64,000 nucleotides of DNA from Borborobacter arsenicus. GTDB lineage: Bacteria > Pseudomonadota > Alphaproteobacteria > Rhizobiales > Rhizobiaceae. A model generated the notes under the pieces. That model worked only from the letters and a program-made list of their open reading frames with translations. It had not been told where the DNA came from and ran no database searches. Location: the NCBI RefSeq assembly GCF_003934165.1, contig NZ_RKST01000021.1, positions 1-64,000 on the forward strand. The letters run 5' to 3'. The position numbers and the translations under genes are program-made. This document shows, piece by piece, positions 1 to 8,921 of this stretch (positions are counted from its first letter, which is position 1; each line of letters starts with the position of its first letter).

Positions 1-179
1 TCCGTCTCCCACATGTCCACCGCAAGCCCGATCCCCGTCATGTACTCGGCCACAAAGGCCTGGATCGCCGCCTCGTCCCCCGTCACGCTCGGGATCGCAA
101 CCATCTTTTGCAGAAACTCGATCGCCTTCTCCCGGTGCCGATCAATCGTATCCAGTATCGCCTGCCGCTGCGTCGTCAT
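1..179 (-). CDS. M20-family amidohydrolase/deacetylase, N-terminal part (cut by window edge)
   Basis: The reverse strand reads from an ATG at 177-179 out through the window edge, giving about 59 residues that start MTTQRQAILDTIDRHREKAI and continue with a segment containing VAIPSVTGDE. A short helical start followed by an IPSVTGDE-type strand is the usual opening of M20 metallohydrolases (ArgE/DapE/CPG2 group), which remove acyl or amino-acid groups using two metal ions. The metal-binding residues lie outside the window. A GGAG sequence sits about 8 bases before the ATG. It is the last visible gene of the TRAP transporter operon, so it may hydrolyse the imported compound (inference). The assignment to M20 is fairly safe; the substrate is unknown. 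Confidence 0.72.
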   Translation of the reverse strand, partial: MTTQRQAILDTIDRHREKAIEFLQKMVAIPSVTGDEAAIQAFVAEYMTGIGLAVDMWET

Positions 180-210
180 TTTCAACTCCAATAATATCGG
201 TCGCGGATAA

Positions 211-238
211 GGCCGCGCGGCTTTACCGCCGCGCGGCC
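211..238 (-). other. Intercistronic hairpin between TRAP permease and M20 gene
   Basis: GGCCGCGCGGC at 211-221 and GCCGCGCGGCC at 228-238 form a perfect 11-bp stem with a 6-base loop. No T-run follows on either strand, so it looks more like an mRNA-stabilising or attenuating hairpin than a complete intrinsic terminator. Confidence 0.55.
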
Positions 239-243
239 GCAAG

Positions 244-1557
244 TCACTTCATCTGGTTGGGCAGCCACAGCACCATGTCCGGCATGGCGATCATCAGCCC
301 CATCAGAAGAATGTTGATGAGGATGAACGGCACGGCGGCGCGGTATATGTCGCCCATGGTGGTGTTCTTCGGGGCAATCCCCTTCATGACGAAGAGCGAC
401 AGGCCGAAGGGTGGGGTGATCGTCGCCATTTCAAGATTGACCATCATGATGATGCCGAACCAGATCGGGTCCCAGCCCATCTGATGGACGATCGGCAGGA
501 AGATCGGGATGGTGACCAGCACGATCGACGTCTGTTCGATGAACATGCCCAGGAACATCACGATCAGCTGCATCAGGATGAGCAGGATCAACGGATGCAC
601 CGGCAGGTCGCCTGCCAGGTTGGTGATCGCGCTGGTGGCGCCCGAGAAGCTGAGCAGCTGGCTGAAGGCGGCCGAACCCGTCAGGATGATCAGGATCATC
701 ACCGAAAGCTGCGTTGCCGAGCCGACGCCCTGCACGAGGACCTGCCAGTTCAGCTTGCGATAGAGGATGGCCAGCACGAAGGTCAGGAAGGTGCCGATTG
801 CGGCTGCTTCCGTCGGCGTCGCGGTGCCGTAGAAGATCAGGCCGATGATCATGAAGACGATGCAGATCGGCGGCACCAGATAGAGGGCGGCATCGCGCAG
901 GCGCTGCCCAAGCGGAACATGCGGCGCTTCATAGGCCGGGGCCTCATCCGGCCGCAGCGACGCGCGGATGACGATATAGCCGATGCACAATATCGCCAGA
1001 AGAATGCCCGGCACGATGATGCCGATCAGGATCTTGGCGACCGAGAAGCCGCCGAGGCTCGCCAGGATGATCGCCAGCGTGCTCGGCGGGATGAGGATAG
1101 CGAGGCCGCCGCTGGCCAGGATCGGCCCGATCGACATGGATTTGCTGTAGCCGCGCCGCTCCATCTCCGGCGTCAGCGTCGAGCCGAGCATAGCGACCGA
1201 GCCCATCGCCATGCCGGTGAGCGTGCCGAGCAGCGCGCCGGCGCCGATGGCCAGCACCGAAAGCCGGCCGGCGACGAAGCCCAGCCACTGGTCCAGCACC
1301 TCGATCATCCGCTGGGCAATACCCGAATGGAACATGATCGCGCCCATCAGGATGAACATCGGCACCGGCACCAGCACGAATGTCGAGATCGAGCTGTCGA
1401 TGCTTAAGATGAGCTGGTTGAAGCCGGAAACGCCGCCCCAGAGGTAGAAGACGCCAGCCAAGTTGACCAGCAGGAAGGCGATGGCGACCGGCAGGCCGAT
1501 GACCATCAGCACGCCGAGGCCGGCAAAGAAAAGCAGAAGGAATTGCCACCAGATCAT
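244..1557 (-). CDS. TRAP transporter large permease (DctM type)
   Basis: This 437-residue, very hydrophobic protein has the length and pattern of the 12-helix DctM subunit of tripartite ATP-independent periplasmic transporters. It forms the sodium-coupled channel that moves the ligand delivered by the periplasmic binding protein. Family-like stretches include GALLGTLTGMAMGSVAMLGS near residue 110 and the ILASGGLAILIPPST segment near residue 147. It starts 5 bases after the stop of the small permease, with GGAGG about 12 bases before the ATG. The order binding protein, small permease, large permease is the standard TRAP layout. The ligand is unknown. Confidence 0.93.
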   Translation of the reverse strand: MIWWQFLLLFFAGLGVLMVIGLPVAIAFLLVNLAGVFYLWGGVSGFNQLILSIDSSISTFVLVPVPMFILMGAIMFHSGIAQRMIEVLDQWLGFVAGRLSVLAIGAGALLGTLTGMAMGSVAMLGSTLTPEMERRGYSKSMSIGPILASGGLAILIPPSTLAIILASLGGFSVAKILIGIIVPGILLAILCIGYIVIRASLRPDEAPAYEAPHVPLGQRLRDAALYLVPPICIVFMIIGLIFYGTATPTEAAAIGTFLTFVLAILYRKLNWQVLVQGVGSATQLSVMILIILTGSAAFSQLLSFSGATSAITNLAGDLPVHPLILLILMQLIVMFLGMFIEQTSIVLVTIPIFLPIVHQMGWDPIWFGIIMMVNLEMATITPPFGLSLFVMKGIAPKNTTMGDIYRAAVPFILINILLMGLMIAMPDMVLWLPNQMK

Positions 1558-1562
1558 GATGC

Positions 1563-2078
1563 TCAGGCCTCCAGGCGCGGGGTGTCGGAAATCACGGCAT
1601 CGCCCCGGCGGAAGCGCACCGCGCGTCGCAGGAATTCAAAACCGAGAAGCAGGCATCCCAGCGGGATCACCCAGAGATTGACGGCTCGCGGAATCTCGAG
1701 TTCAGCGGCAACGACGATGCCGCGCTGCAGCGAGAGCAGGACAGCCGTGGTGCCGAACCATGTCAGCACGAAGCACACAGCAGCGCCGATCAGCGAACTG
1801 ACGAACATCACCATGCGCTGCGCCTGCGGCCGCAGATTGGCGGTGAGTATATCGACGGAGACATGGCCGTCGCGACGCAGCACCCATGCGGCGCCGAGGA
1901 AGGTGATATAGACCATCATCGTCCCGCTGATCTGGTCGATGCCAAGGATGCCGTGGTTGAACAGTGCCCTGAGCACCACCTTCAGGACGGTTGCCAGCAT
2001 CATCACGACCAGCAACACGGCGGCGATGCCGGCGAATAGATTGAGTATGAAATCGAATGAGCGTTCGAGTTTGCTCAT
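1563..2078 (-). CDS. TRAP transporter small permease (DctQ type)
   Basis: About 171 residues with four predicted membrane segments (near residues 12-32, 47-65, 88-108 and 132-152), the usual shape of the DctQ subunit that binds the large permease. I chose the ATG at 2078 (protein begins MSKLERSFDF). The frame stays open to 2141, but the extra 21 residues are polar and lead straight into a typical helix-start sequence. A weak AGGCAGGG precedes the chosen start. The spacing of about 240 bases to the binding-protein gene, with a hairpin in it, suggests lower expression of the permeases than of the binding protein. Confidence 0.9.
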   Translation of the reverse strand: MSKLERSFDFILNLFAGIAAVLLVVMMLATVLKVVLRALFNHGILGIDQISGTMMVYITFLGAAWVLRRDGHVSVDILTANLRPQAQRMVMFVSSLIGAAVCFVLTWFGTTAVLLSLQRGIVVAAELEIPRAVNLWVIPLGCLLLGFEFLRRAVRFRRGDAVISDTPRLEA

Positions 2079-2286
2079 ATGGGTGCCCTGCCTGTTTTCT
2101 TTGGAAGCGGAACGACAGGAGCCCGGCGTCTCTTCCGACACCCTTATCGGCCGTGACCGCAGGCGGTCGAACGGCCATCAACCTGCTCCAAGTTCCGCAT
2201 TTTGAGGCCCAGTCCGGCCCGGCGACCGCCCATAGGTTTCACGTCTATGGGGCGCAAAAACTTCTCCGGGATATGAAGAAGCAGCC

Positions 2287-2312
2287 GCCGCCCCACCAGG
2301 GATGGGGGCGGC
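2287..2312 (-). other. Hairpin between TRAP binding protein and permeases
   Basis: GCCGCCCC at 2287-2294 and GGGGCGGC at 2305-2312 pair across a 10-base loop, and one more pair extends the stem outward. It lies just after the stop of the binding-protein gene on the minus strand. Such hairpins commonly stabilise upstream mRNA or partly terminate transcription, which gives more binding protein than permease. Confidence 0.55.
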
Positions 2313-2321
2313 GCCAGCCAG

Positions 2322-3335
2322 TTACTTCTTGCGTTCCAGAAGCCTTTCAGCGTCGGCAAACTGCTCAGCCGGCATCACGCCCTGCAGATAGGTCCACAGC
2401 GACTCCTGGGCCACATCACGCCAGGCATCCTTCTTGTCGTCGGCAATCTCGACGACCTGCATGCCGGCTTCCTTCATCTTGGTCAGATGCTCGCTCTGGT
2501 TCTGGTCGAGCCAGTCATGCGTCCAGGCCTGCGTCTCGGCGACAGCCTTCAGGATGATCTCCTGATGCTCGGGCGACAGGCTGTCCCATTTGGCGAGGTT
2601 CATCTCGATGCCGGTCCCGGAGCGGTACATGGGCTGATCGATCAGATATTTGCTGACGCTCTGCCAGCCATAATTGGTGAAGCCATCGGAGATCGGCCAG
2701 GTGAAGCCGTCAACGGTGCCACGATCCATGGCCAGGAAGATTTCCGAAGGCGGCAGGGTGATCGATTCAGCCTTCGCCGACTGGACGAAATAACGGGTCA
2801 GCGGCGGCACGCGCAGCTTGATGCCCTCGATGTCCTCGATTCCCTTGATTGCCTTTTGCGAAATCAGGAAATGCGATCCAACCCCCGGCTTGCCGGTATA
2901 ATGGCCCAGATAGCGCACGCCGTGCTCGGCATACATCTTGACCATGAAATCGAAGAGTTCAGAGCCGGGTCCGTTATCGGGGACCGGATGCTGCGAGAGT
3001 TCGGTGACATAGCCGCCGGGAATGATGCCGGCCCAGTAGTTCGGCGCGCCATACCAGACGTCGAACACGCCATTGACCAGCGCCTCCGGCTGATCGAAGG
3101 GCGGCAGCACGTCTTCCGCGCCCATATATTGAATCTTGATCTGCCCTTCCGACAGACGCTCGACGGCCTTCATGAAATGATGGCCGGTCTCGGCCATTGG
3201 AGACACCGAGGGCGCCCATGCGCCGACCATCTTGAGCGTCACCGTCTCCTGCGCATAGGCCGCAGCGCTGCCGAACAGGGCAAATCCCAGGGCAAGCGCC
3301 CCGCAGCCCTGCGAAAAGCTTCTCATCGCAAACAT
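2322..3335 (-). CDS. TRAP transporter periplasmic solute-binding protein (DctP type)
   Basis: The 337-residue product begins with a signal peptide (charged MRSFSQ, hydrophobic core, AAAYAQE cleavage region near residue 29). Strands such as VTLKMVGAWAPSVSP follow, as in DctP-like binding proteins. The segment GIKLRVPP near residue 170 holds the conserved arginine that in this family usually clamps a carboxylate, so an organic-acid ligand is plausible. It is the first gene of the operon (binding protein, small permease, large permease, M20 hydrolase). GGGAGAGAG precedes the ATG at 3335; an ATG nine bases later is an alternative start. The ligand is unknown. Confidence 0.92.
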   Translation of the reverse strand: MFAMRSFSQGCGALALGFALFGSAAAYAQETVTLKMVGAWAPSVSPMAETGHHFMKAVERLSEGQIKIQYMGAEDVLPPFDQPEALVNGVFDVWYGAPNYWAGIIPGGYVTELSQHPVPDNGPGSELFDFMVKMYAEHGVRYLGHYTGKPGVGSHFLISQKAIKGIEDIEGIKLRVPPLTRYFVQSAKAESITLPPSEIFLAMDRGTVDGFTWPISDGFTNYGWQSVSKYLIDQPMYRSGTGIEMNLAKWDSLSPEHQEIILKAVAETQAWTHDWLDQNQSEHLTKMKEAGMQVVEIADDKKDAWRDVAQESLWTYLQGVMPAEQFADAERLLERKK

Positions 3336-3444
3336 TATTTCTCTCTCCCATCGGCGCAGCCGCGGCCACGCCAGCTAGACTACCTCACCTTCGCAAGGGG
3401 TGCCCCATGCCCGGCACCGTGCATCTAATGCGCGGCAATCATGT

Positions 3445-3475
3445 TTGTCTACAATTTTTTTTCCATTGCATACAA
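3445..3475. promoter_or_regulatory. Predicted two-part GntR operator in the divergent TRAP/hydroxylase promoter
   Basis: TTGTCTACAA (3445-3454) is a TTGT-N2-ACAA palindrome. Eleven bases later comes TTGCATACAA (3466-3475), a near-palindrome. The centres are 21 bp apart, two turns of the helix. The same arrangement occurs at 12554-12583 in the other divergent promoter of this island. TTGT...ACAA dyads are typical targets of GntR/FCD regulators, and one is encoded at 8922-9680. The role as its operator is inferred. Confidence 0.62.
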
Positions 3476-3575
3476 ATACGGTCTCGACTAGGTTGCCGAT
3501 GCTGCGGCACTGCCGCATGGGGCAGATTGAGGGCGACGGCACGATCGGGTCTTCGTCTTTGACTGAGAGGAACCG

Positions 3576-4445
3576 ATGAGACCTGCATCATTCGAGTACC
3601 ACCGCGCAACGTCGCTCGACCACGCGCTCGAACTCCTCCATGAATTCGGCGAGGAGGGACGTCCCATTGCCGGCGGACAGAGCCTGGTGCCGATGATGAA
3701 TTTCCGGCTGGCCCGCCCCGGCCACCTGGTCGACATCAACCGGCTTCCGCTCGGCGGCATCGAGATCGACGGGCAGGTGCTGCGCATCGGCGCGCTTACC
3801 CGTCACGAGGCCTATTTCAACGATCCGCTGATCGCCCGGCACTTCCCGGCCTTCCTCGATGCCGTTCATTATATCGGCCACCCGACGATCCGCCGGAACG
3901 GTTCGATCGGAGGCAGCATCTCGCATGCCGATCCCACGGCTGAACTGCCGGCGGTGGCCGTGCTGCACGACGCCGACATCGTAGTGCGTTCGGTTCAAGG
4001 CACGCGCAAGATCAAGGCCGTCGAGTTCTTCCTCAGCGCCTATGTCACGGCGATCGAACCCGGCGAGATGGTCGTGGCGCTGGAATTTCCGCTGCCGCCT
4101 TCGGCCTCTACCGGAAGCTTCATCGAGCAAAGCGAGCGCAGCGGCGATTTCGGCACCGCATCGATCGGCATCACGCTGCAATTTGCCGGCGGCAAGATCG
4201 GCAAGGCGGCAATGGTGTGCTCGGGCGCCGACCTGTTCCCGATCCGCGCGCCCGAGATCGAGGAATTCCTCGTCGGCAAGGCGCTGGCCGACCCCGGTGC
4301 AGCCGAGGCCGGACGCATCTTCGCCGCCTCGATCGATCCGGTCGACGACCACATCGCCTCGGCCGACTATCGCCGCGGGCTGATTGCCGAACTTACGCGC
4401 CGCGCCATCGAGGCGGCCTGCACCAGAGCGCTGGATAAATCATGA
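3576..4445 (+). CDS. Molybdenum hydroxylase, FAD-binding subunit (CoxM/xanthine dehydrogenase family)
   Basis: This 289-residue protein has the two FAD loops of the family: AGGQSL at residues 32-37 and GGSISHADPTAE at 112-123. The C-terminal part matches the CO-dehydrogenase flavoprotein C-terminal domain. It should pass electrons from the 2Fe-2S subunit to an acceptor. GAGAGGAACC precedes the ATG, and its stop overlaps the next start in an ATGA. It is the first gene of the FAD, Fe-S, Mo operon, which is driven from the divergent promoter carrying the predicted GntR operator. Subunit type is clear; substrate is not. Confidence 0.92.
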   Translation: MRPASFEYHRATSLDHALELLHEFGEEGRPIAGGQSLVPMMNFRLARPGHLVDINRLPLGGIEIDGQVLRIGALTRHEAYFNDPLIARHFPAFLDAVHYIGHPTIRRNGSIGGSISHADPTAELPAVAVLHDADIVVRSVQGTRKIKAVEFFLSAYVTAIEPGEMVVALEFPLPPSASTGSFIEQSERSGDFGTASIGITLQFAGGKIGKAAMVCSGADLFPIRAPEIEEFLVGKALADPGAAEAGRIFAASIDPVDDHIASADYRRGLIAELTRRAIEAACTRALDKS

Positions 4446-4933
4446 TCGACATTACTCTTGAAGTGAACGGCGCGAGCAAGACGCTCAGCGTCGAGCCCCG
4501 GCGGTTGCTCGCCGACGTCCTGCGCCATGAATTCGGCATGTCCGGCGTCCATATCGGCTGCGCCCACGGCGCCTGCGGTTGCTGCACGGTGCATCTGGAC
4601 GGCACGCCGCGCCTGTCCTGCCTCACCTTCGCGGTGCAATGCGACGGCGCCTCCATCCGCACGGTCGAGAGCCTCGGCGGGTCGGAAGCGGATCATGTGC
4701 TGCAACAGGCCTTCAAGAGCGAGCACGGGCTGCAATGCGGCTACTGCACACCCGGCTTCCTGATGACGCTGGCGCCCTTCGTCGAGGAGATGGTGGCGCA
4801 AAAGCGCATGCCCGAAGAGGGAGAGATCAGGGAAGCCATGAGCGGCAATATCTGCCGTTGCACTGGATATCAGGGCATCGTCGCCGCCGTCCGCAAGGCG
4901 GTCACGGTGGGCCTGGACGCGGGAGCAGCATGA
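4442..4933 (+). CDS. Molybdenum hydroxylase, [2Fe-2S] subunit (CoxS type)
   Basis: A 163-residue two-domain iron-sulfur protein. The N-terminal plant-ferredoxin-like cluster ligands are C40, C45, C48 and C60 (CAHGACGCC segment). The second cluster, in the helical domain, uses C99 and C102 (QCGYCTPGF) and C138 and C140 (CRCTGY). All eight ligands are present, so it should relay electrons from the molybdenum centre to FAD. It overlaps the FAD subunit gene by 4 bases and ends one base before the Mo subunit ATG, so the three are translationally linked. Confidence 0.95.
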   Translation: MIDITLEVNGASKTLSVEPRRLLADVLRHEFGMSGVHIGCAHGACGCCTVHLDGTPRLSCLTFAVQCDGASIRTVESLGGSEADHVLQQAFKSEHGLQCGYCTPGFLMTLAPFVEEMVAQKRMPEEGEIREAMSGNICRCTGYQGIVAAVRKAVTVGLDAGAA

Positions 4934-4934
4934 C

Positions 4935-7277
4935 ATGAAGGCGGAGAGACCCAAATTTATCGGCGCGCGCATCCAGCGCTTTGAAGACACCAGGCTGCTT
5001 TCGGGCACGGCTCGTTACATCGACGACATCGTGCTGCCCAACATGCTGCATCTGAATTTCCTGCGCGCCGAAACCGCGCATGCCACCATTCTCGACATCG
5101 ACACCTCGGCGCTCGCCGATCTCGACTTCCCGACCTGGGTGTTCACCGGCAAGGACACCGCCGGCCTGTCGATGAAGGCGCATCAGGACGTTCCGGAGAT
5201 GCAATATTCCGAACAGCCCTTCCTGGCTGAAGGAAAGGTGCGTTTTGTCGGCGAGCCGGTCGCGGTCATTCTGGCCGAAGACCCCTATAAGGCCGAGGAC
5301 GCCGCCGAGCTGGTCTTCGTCGACTATGACCCGCTCCCCGTCGTCGGCACCATGGAGCAGGCGCGCGATCCCGAGATGCCGCCGCTCTTCGATGGCTGGA
5401 AGGGCAATGTCATCGTCGAGCGCCAGATGAAGGGTGGCGACCTCGCTGCCGCCAGGGCCGCCGCCGCCCATATCATCACCCGCACCTACCGTACCCAGCG
5501 TCAGGCCGGTGTGCCGATGGAGGGCCGTGGCGTCGTTGCCCATTACAATCCGGCCGACCGGGTTTTGACCGTCTGGTCGTCCACCCAGATGCCGCATCTG
5601 GTGCGCACCTATATTTCCGAGGAACTCGGCCTGCCGGAATCGCGCATCCGTGTGGTTGCCCCCGATGTCGGCGGAGGGTTCGGCGTCAAGGGCCAGGTCT
5701 ATGCCGACGAGATCCTGATTGCGTGGCTTGCCATGAAGACCGGCCGCCCGGTCAAGTGGATCGAGGACCGCCGCGAGCATCTGATCGCCTCCATCCATGC
5801 CCGCGACCATGAGCACACGCTGGAGGCCTATGTCTCGGCCGACGGCCGCCTGCTCGGCCTCAAGGCCGACATCACCGTCGATAACGGCGCCTATTCAACC
5901 TATCCCTTCACCTCCGCCGGCGAGCCCGGCATGGTAGGCAAGGTGCTGCCCGGCCCCTATGACTTCCAGGCCTATGAGGCGACCTTCCGGGCGGTGGCAA
6001 CCAACAAATGCGCCATCGGCACCTATCGCGGCGTGGCGCGTCCTTCGGCGGTGTTCTCGCAGGAACGGCTGATGGACGACATCGCCGCCGAACTGGGGAT
6101 CGACCCGTTCGAGTTCCGGCTGAAGAACATCATCCGCCAATTCCCTTACAAGAACGTGCTCGGCTTTACCTATGACGAGGGCTCCTATGCCCAGTCGCTC
6201 GAACAGATGCGCGAGCTTCTGGCCGAGGACATCGCCGAGGCGGAAGTCTCCAAAAGCTCTGCTACCCGGCGCGTCGGCGTCGGCATCGCCTGCTTCATCG
6301 AGCAGACCGCCCATGGCACGCCCGACTTCACCCGCCGCCGCACACCCATCGAGACCGGCTACATCGCCGCGCGGGTCGACATGTCGCCCGATGGTGAGAT
6401 CACCATCGATCTGGGCCTGCAGAGCCATGGCCAGGGCCTCGAGACCACCATGGCGCAGGTCGCCGCCGATGCGCTCGGCATGAAGCCGGAAAACGTCTAT
6501 GTCCGCCACGGCGACACGATGACGACGCCCTATTCTGTCGGCACGTGGGGCAGCCGCGGCGGCGCGCTGGGCGGCGGCGCCGTGCATATCGCCGCCACCC
6601 GCATCGCCGACAAGCTGCGCACTATTGCCGCCCATCTGCTGCAGTCCAAACCGGACCAGATCGACCTGGTCGACGGCCGCGCGCAGGTCCGCGACAATCC
6701 CGGCAGCTTCATCGAGATCAAGAAGATCGCCCGCATCGCGCAGCGCAATGTCGAGCAGATGCCGGACGGCATGACGCCGGGTCTGGAAGCCCATGCAAGC
6801 TGCGACGGCCCTCGCGACGGAACCTACGCAAATGCCGTCCATGCCGCCGTTGTCGAAATCGACATTCTGACCGGCAAGACAAAGCTGCGCCGCTTTGTCG
6901 TCATCGAGGATTGCGGCACCATGCTCAACCCGCTGGTTGTGGATGGCCAGGTACGCGGCGGCGTCGTCCAGGGCATCGGTTCGGCAATGCTGGAGCATTT
7001 CATCTATGATTCGGAATGCCAGCCGCTGACGACGAATTTCGCCGACTATCTGATGCCGCTGGCGCCCGAAATCCCCAATATCGAGGTCCACCATATCGAG
7101 ACCCCGACCCCGCTGACGCCGCTCGGCGCCAAGGGCTTGGGCGAGGGTGGCGCGATCGGCCCGGCGGCCGCGATCGCCAATGCGGTGGGCAATGCGCTCG
7201 GTACCGGCGTGGCCGAAACGCCGCTCAACACCAATGCGGTGTGGAAGCTCTCGCAACATATCCGCGAAACGGCCTGA
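4935..7277 (+). CDS. Molybdenum hydroxylase, molybdopterin-binding catalytic subunit
   Basis: The 780-residue protein has the family's N-terminal a/b-hammerhead domain and C-terminal molybdopterin-binding domain. Visible motifs are VGGGFGVKG near residue 247, the active-site-type loop TYRGVARP near 362-369, and GLGEGGAIGP near 734-743 with the catalytic base glutamate. The loop is not the AYXCSFR signature of true aerobic CO dehydrogenase, so this is a hydroxylase or aldehyde oxidoreductase of unknown substrate. No XdhC/CoxDEF-like maturation gene lies in the window, so maturation must be supplied from elsewhere. A strong terminator follows. Confidence 0.9.
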   Translation: MKAERPKFIGARIQRFEDTRLLSGTARYIDDIVLPNMLHLNFLRAETAHATILDIDTSALADLDFPTWVFTGKDTAGLSMKAHQDVPEMQYSEQPFLAEGKVRFVGEPVAVILAEDPYKAEDAAELVFVDYDPLPVVGTMEQARDPEMPPLFDGWKGNVIVERQMKGGDLAAARAAAAHIITRTYRTQRQAGVPMEGRGVVAHYNPADRVLTVWSSTQMPHLVRTYISEELGLPESRIRVVAPDVGGGFGVKGQVYADEILIAWLAMKTGRPVKWIEDRREHLIASIHARDHEHTLEAYVSADGRLLGLKADITVDNGAYSTYPFTSAGEPGMVGKVLPGPYDFQAYEATFRAVATNKCAIGTYRGVARPSAVFSQERLMDDIAAELGIDPFEFRLKNIIRQFPYKNVLGFTYDEGSYAQSLEQMRELLAEDIAEAEVSKSSATRRVGVGIACFIEQTAHGTPDFTRRRTPIETGYIAARVDMSPDGEITIDLGLQSHGQGLETTMAQVAADALGMKPENVYVRHGDTMTTPYSVGTWGSRGGALGGGAVHIAATRIADKLRTIAAHLLQSKPDQIDLVDGRAQVRDNPGSFIEIKKIARIAQRNVEQMPDGMTPGLEAHASCDGPRDGTYANAVHAAVVEIDILTGKTKLRRFVVIEDCGTMLNPLVVDGQVRGGVVQGIGSAMLEHFIYDSECQPLTTNFADYLMPLAPEIPNIEVHHIETPTPLTPLGAKGLGEGGAIGPAAAIANAVGNALGTGVAETPLNTNAVWKLSQHIRETA

Positions 7278-7295
7278 GCCGTTTCGCATCCGAAT

Positions 7296-7333
7296 GAAAA
7301 AGCCGGCGAAGGTTTCCCCTCGCCGGCTTTTTT
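7296..7333. terminator. Bidirectional intrinsic terminator
   Basis: AGCCGGCGA (7301-7309) pairs with TCGCCGGCT (7320-7328), with A5 before and a T-run after. It lies between the convergent Mo-subunit gene and PLP-enzyme gene and can serve both. Confidence 0.9.
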
Positions 7334-7356
7334 GCTTATCGCTTGCGCGTCTGTGC

Positions 7357-8832
7357 TCAGGCGGCCGCGTTGAATTCCTCGATCAACCTGTCCCAGACAG
7401 GGACCATGGCCATCAGCCCGTCCCAGAATGCCGGATCGCGGCGGCGGGCAAAATCCTCCAGCGACACGCCCTGCTGCTCGACCCAGGTGTAATAGCCGAG
7501 ATTGAAGATACGCTCACGTTCCACGCGAGAAAGCTCCAGCAGCGCGTCGGTGCCCGCCCCGGCCAGATGTTCGCCGAACACTTCCGCCGCCGACAGCGCA
7601 TCGAAAGCGCCGTCGAAGGAAGCGTCCAGCACCTTCGACAATTGCGATTCATACATCGCCGCGCCATCCGTCGCGACGGTCAGGATCGCATCGTCCGGGC
7701 CGAGATCGAGATATCTGGCCAGCTTGATCGCCGCCACGATATTGGCGATCGACGACAGGCCGAGATGCGAGAAGGCCTCGATCGTTTCTGCAGTCAGCTT
7801 CTTGCGTTTGGCCAGATAGTCGCGGCCGGCCGGCAGGTTGAACAGCAGGTTGAGGCTGTCGGGCGCGCGCTCCGAAACGCCGATCACATAATCCGTGTTG
7901 AACACATTGTGGATCAGCGGCACATGCTTGTCGCCGATACCCTGGATATTGTGCTCGCCATAGCCGTTATTGAGCAGGGTCGGGCATTCGGTAGCTTCCA
8001 CCACGGCGATCTGGCAGCCCAGCTTTTCCTTCAGATGGTCGCCGGCGGCAAGCGTGCCTGACGAGCCGGAAGCCGCCACGAAGGCGCGTGCCTTCAGTCT
8101 ACCGCCCGCCTGCACGGCGTTGAACACCCGCTCCAGCGCCGGGCCAGTCACCGCACGGTGGGTGATGTAATTGCCGAACTCGCTGAACTGGTTGAGGATG
8201 ACGTTGCGCTTGTCCTTGGCCAGTTCATGGCAAGCGTCATAAATTTCCTTGAGGTTGCTTTCGCTGCCTGGCGTGCGCACAATGTCCCGCCTGTCGGCCA
8301 CCCATTTCTCCAGCCAGCTGAAACGCTCCCGGCTCATGCCTTCGGGCAGCACGGCCACGCTGCGCGCGCCGAGTATGGTCGAGATCGCCACGCCGCCACG
8401 ACAGTAATTGCCGGTGGACGGCCATACCGCTCTCTGGTTTTCCAGGTCGAACTGGCCGGTGACAAGCCGGGGCACCAGGCAGCCATAGGCGGCCAGCACC
8501 TTATGGGCGCCGATCATCGGGAAGCGGTCGCCGAGCGCGACCACGATCTTGGCGCGCACACCGGTCAGTTCCTGCGGCAGCACCAGATGGAGGGGAGTTT
8601 CGGCAGCCTGGCGGCGGTCTGCGCCATTGTGCCAGTGGACACGAAAGAGATTGAGCGGATGGGCTTCATCCGGATCGATCGCTTCCAGCGCCTTCTTCAC
8701 GGAAGTGTCTATCGTCTCCGGGCGCGCCAGCTCCGCTATCTTCGGCAGGCGGATGCCGGCCTCACGAAAGCGGGTGGTGGCGCGCCGATGGACATCTGCG
8801 TCGGCGACCTCGGTAGCAAACAGGTTACCCAT
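7357..8832 (-). CDS. PLP-dependent fold-type II enzyme (cysteine synthase/threonine dehydratase superfamily)
   Basis: A 491-residue protein. K111 in [10 protein letters not shown] is the likely PLP lysine, STGNYCRGG (139-147) is the substrate/phosphate loop, and [10 protein letters not shown] near residue 260 is the glycine-rich PLP-phosphate loop. These define fold-type II PLP lyases/synthases. The N-terminal region of about 90 residues is longer than in cysteine synthases (about 310 residues in all), so this is a separate subgroup, perhaps a lyase or ammonia-lyase. AGAGGAGAG precedes the ATG. It is the last gene of the SDR - TPP enzyme - cupin - GntR - PLP operon, which implies a nitrogen- or sulfur-containing intermediate (inference). 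Confidence 0.8.
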   Translation of the reverse strand: MGNLFATEVADADVHRRATTRFREAGIRLPKIAELARPETIDTSVKKALEAIDPDEAHPLNLFRVHWHNGADRRQAAETPLHLVLPQELTGVRAKIVVALGDRFPMIGAHKVLAAYGCLVPRLVTGQFDLENQRAVWPSTGNYCRGGVAISTILGARSVAVLPEGMSRERFSWLEKWVADRRDIVRTPGSESNLKEIYDACHELAKDKRNVILNQFSEFGNYITHRAVTGPALERVFNAVQAGGRLKARAFVAASGSSGTLAAGDHLKEKLGCQIAVVEATECPTLLNNGYGEHNIQGIGDKHVPLIHNVFNTDYVIGVSERAPDSLNLLFNLPAGRDYLAKRKKLTAETIEAFSHLGLSSIANIVAAIKLARYLDLGPDDAILTVATDGAAMYESQLSKVLDASFDGAFDALSAAEVFGEHLAGAGTDALLELSRVERERIFNLGYYTWVEQQGVSLEDFARRRDPAFWDGLMAMVPVWDRLIEEFNAAA

Positions 8833-8921
8833 GGACTCTCCTCTCTGGGCGGTGGTGACATATGCTGCAGCCAGCCTGTCGGCACCTGGAGAGGCTCCAA
8901 GCCTACCTCGGACTGAAAGCT

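Noticed and set aside
484-1407. A 307-codon plus-strand frame opposite the TRAP permease
   Set aside because: Asp/Gln/His/Arg-rich shadow of a hydrophobic membrane protein gene.
4935-7277. Aerobic carbon monoxide dehydrogenase
   Set aside because: The AYXCSFR active-site signature is absent and no cox accessory genes are present.
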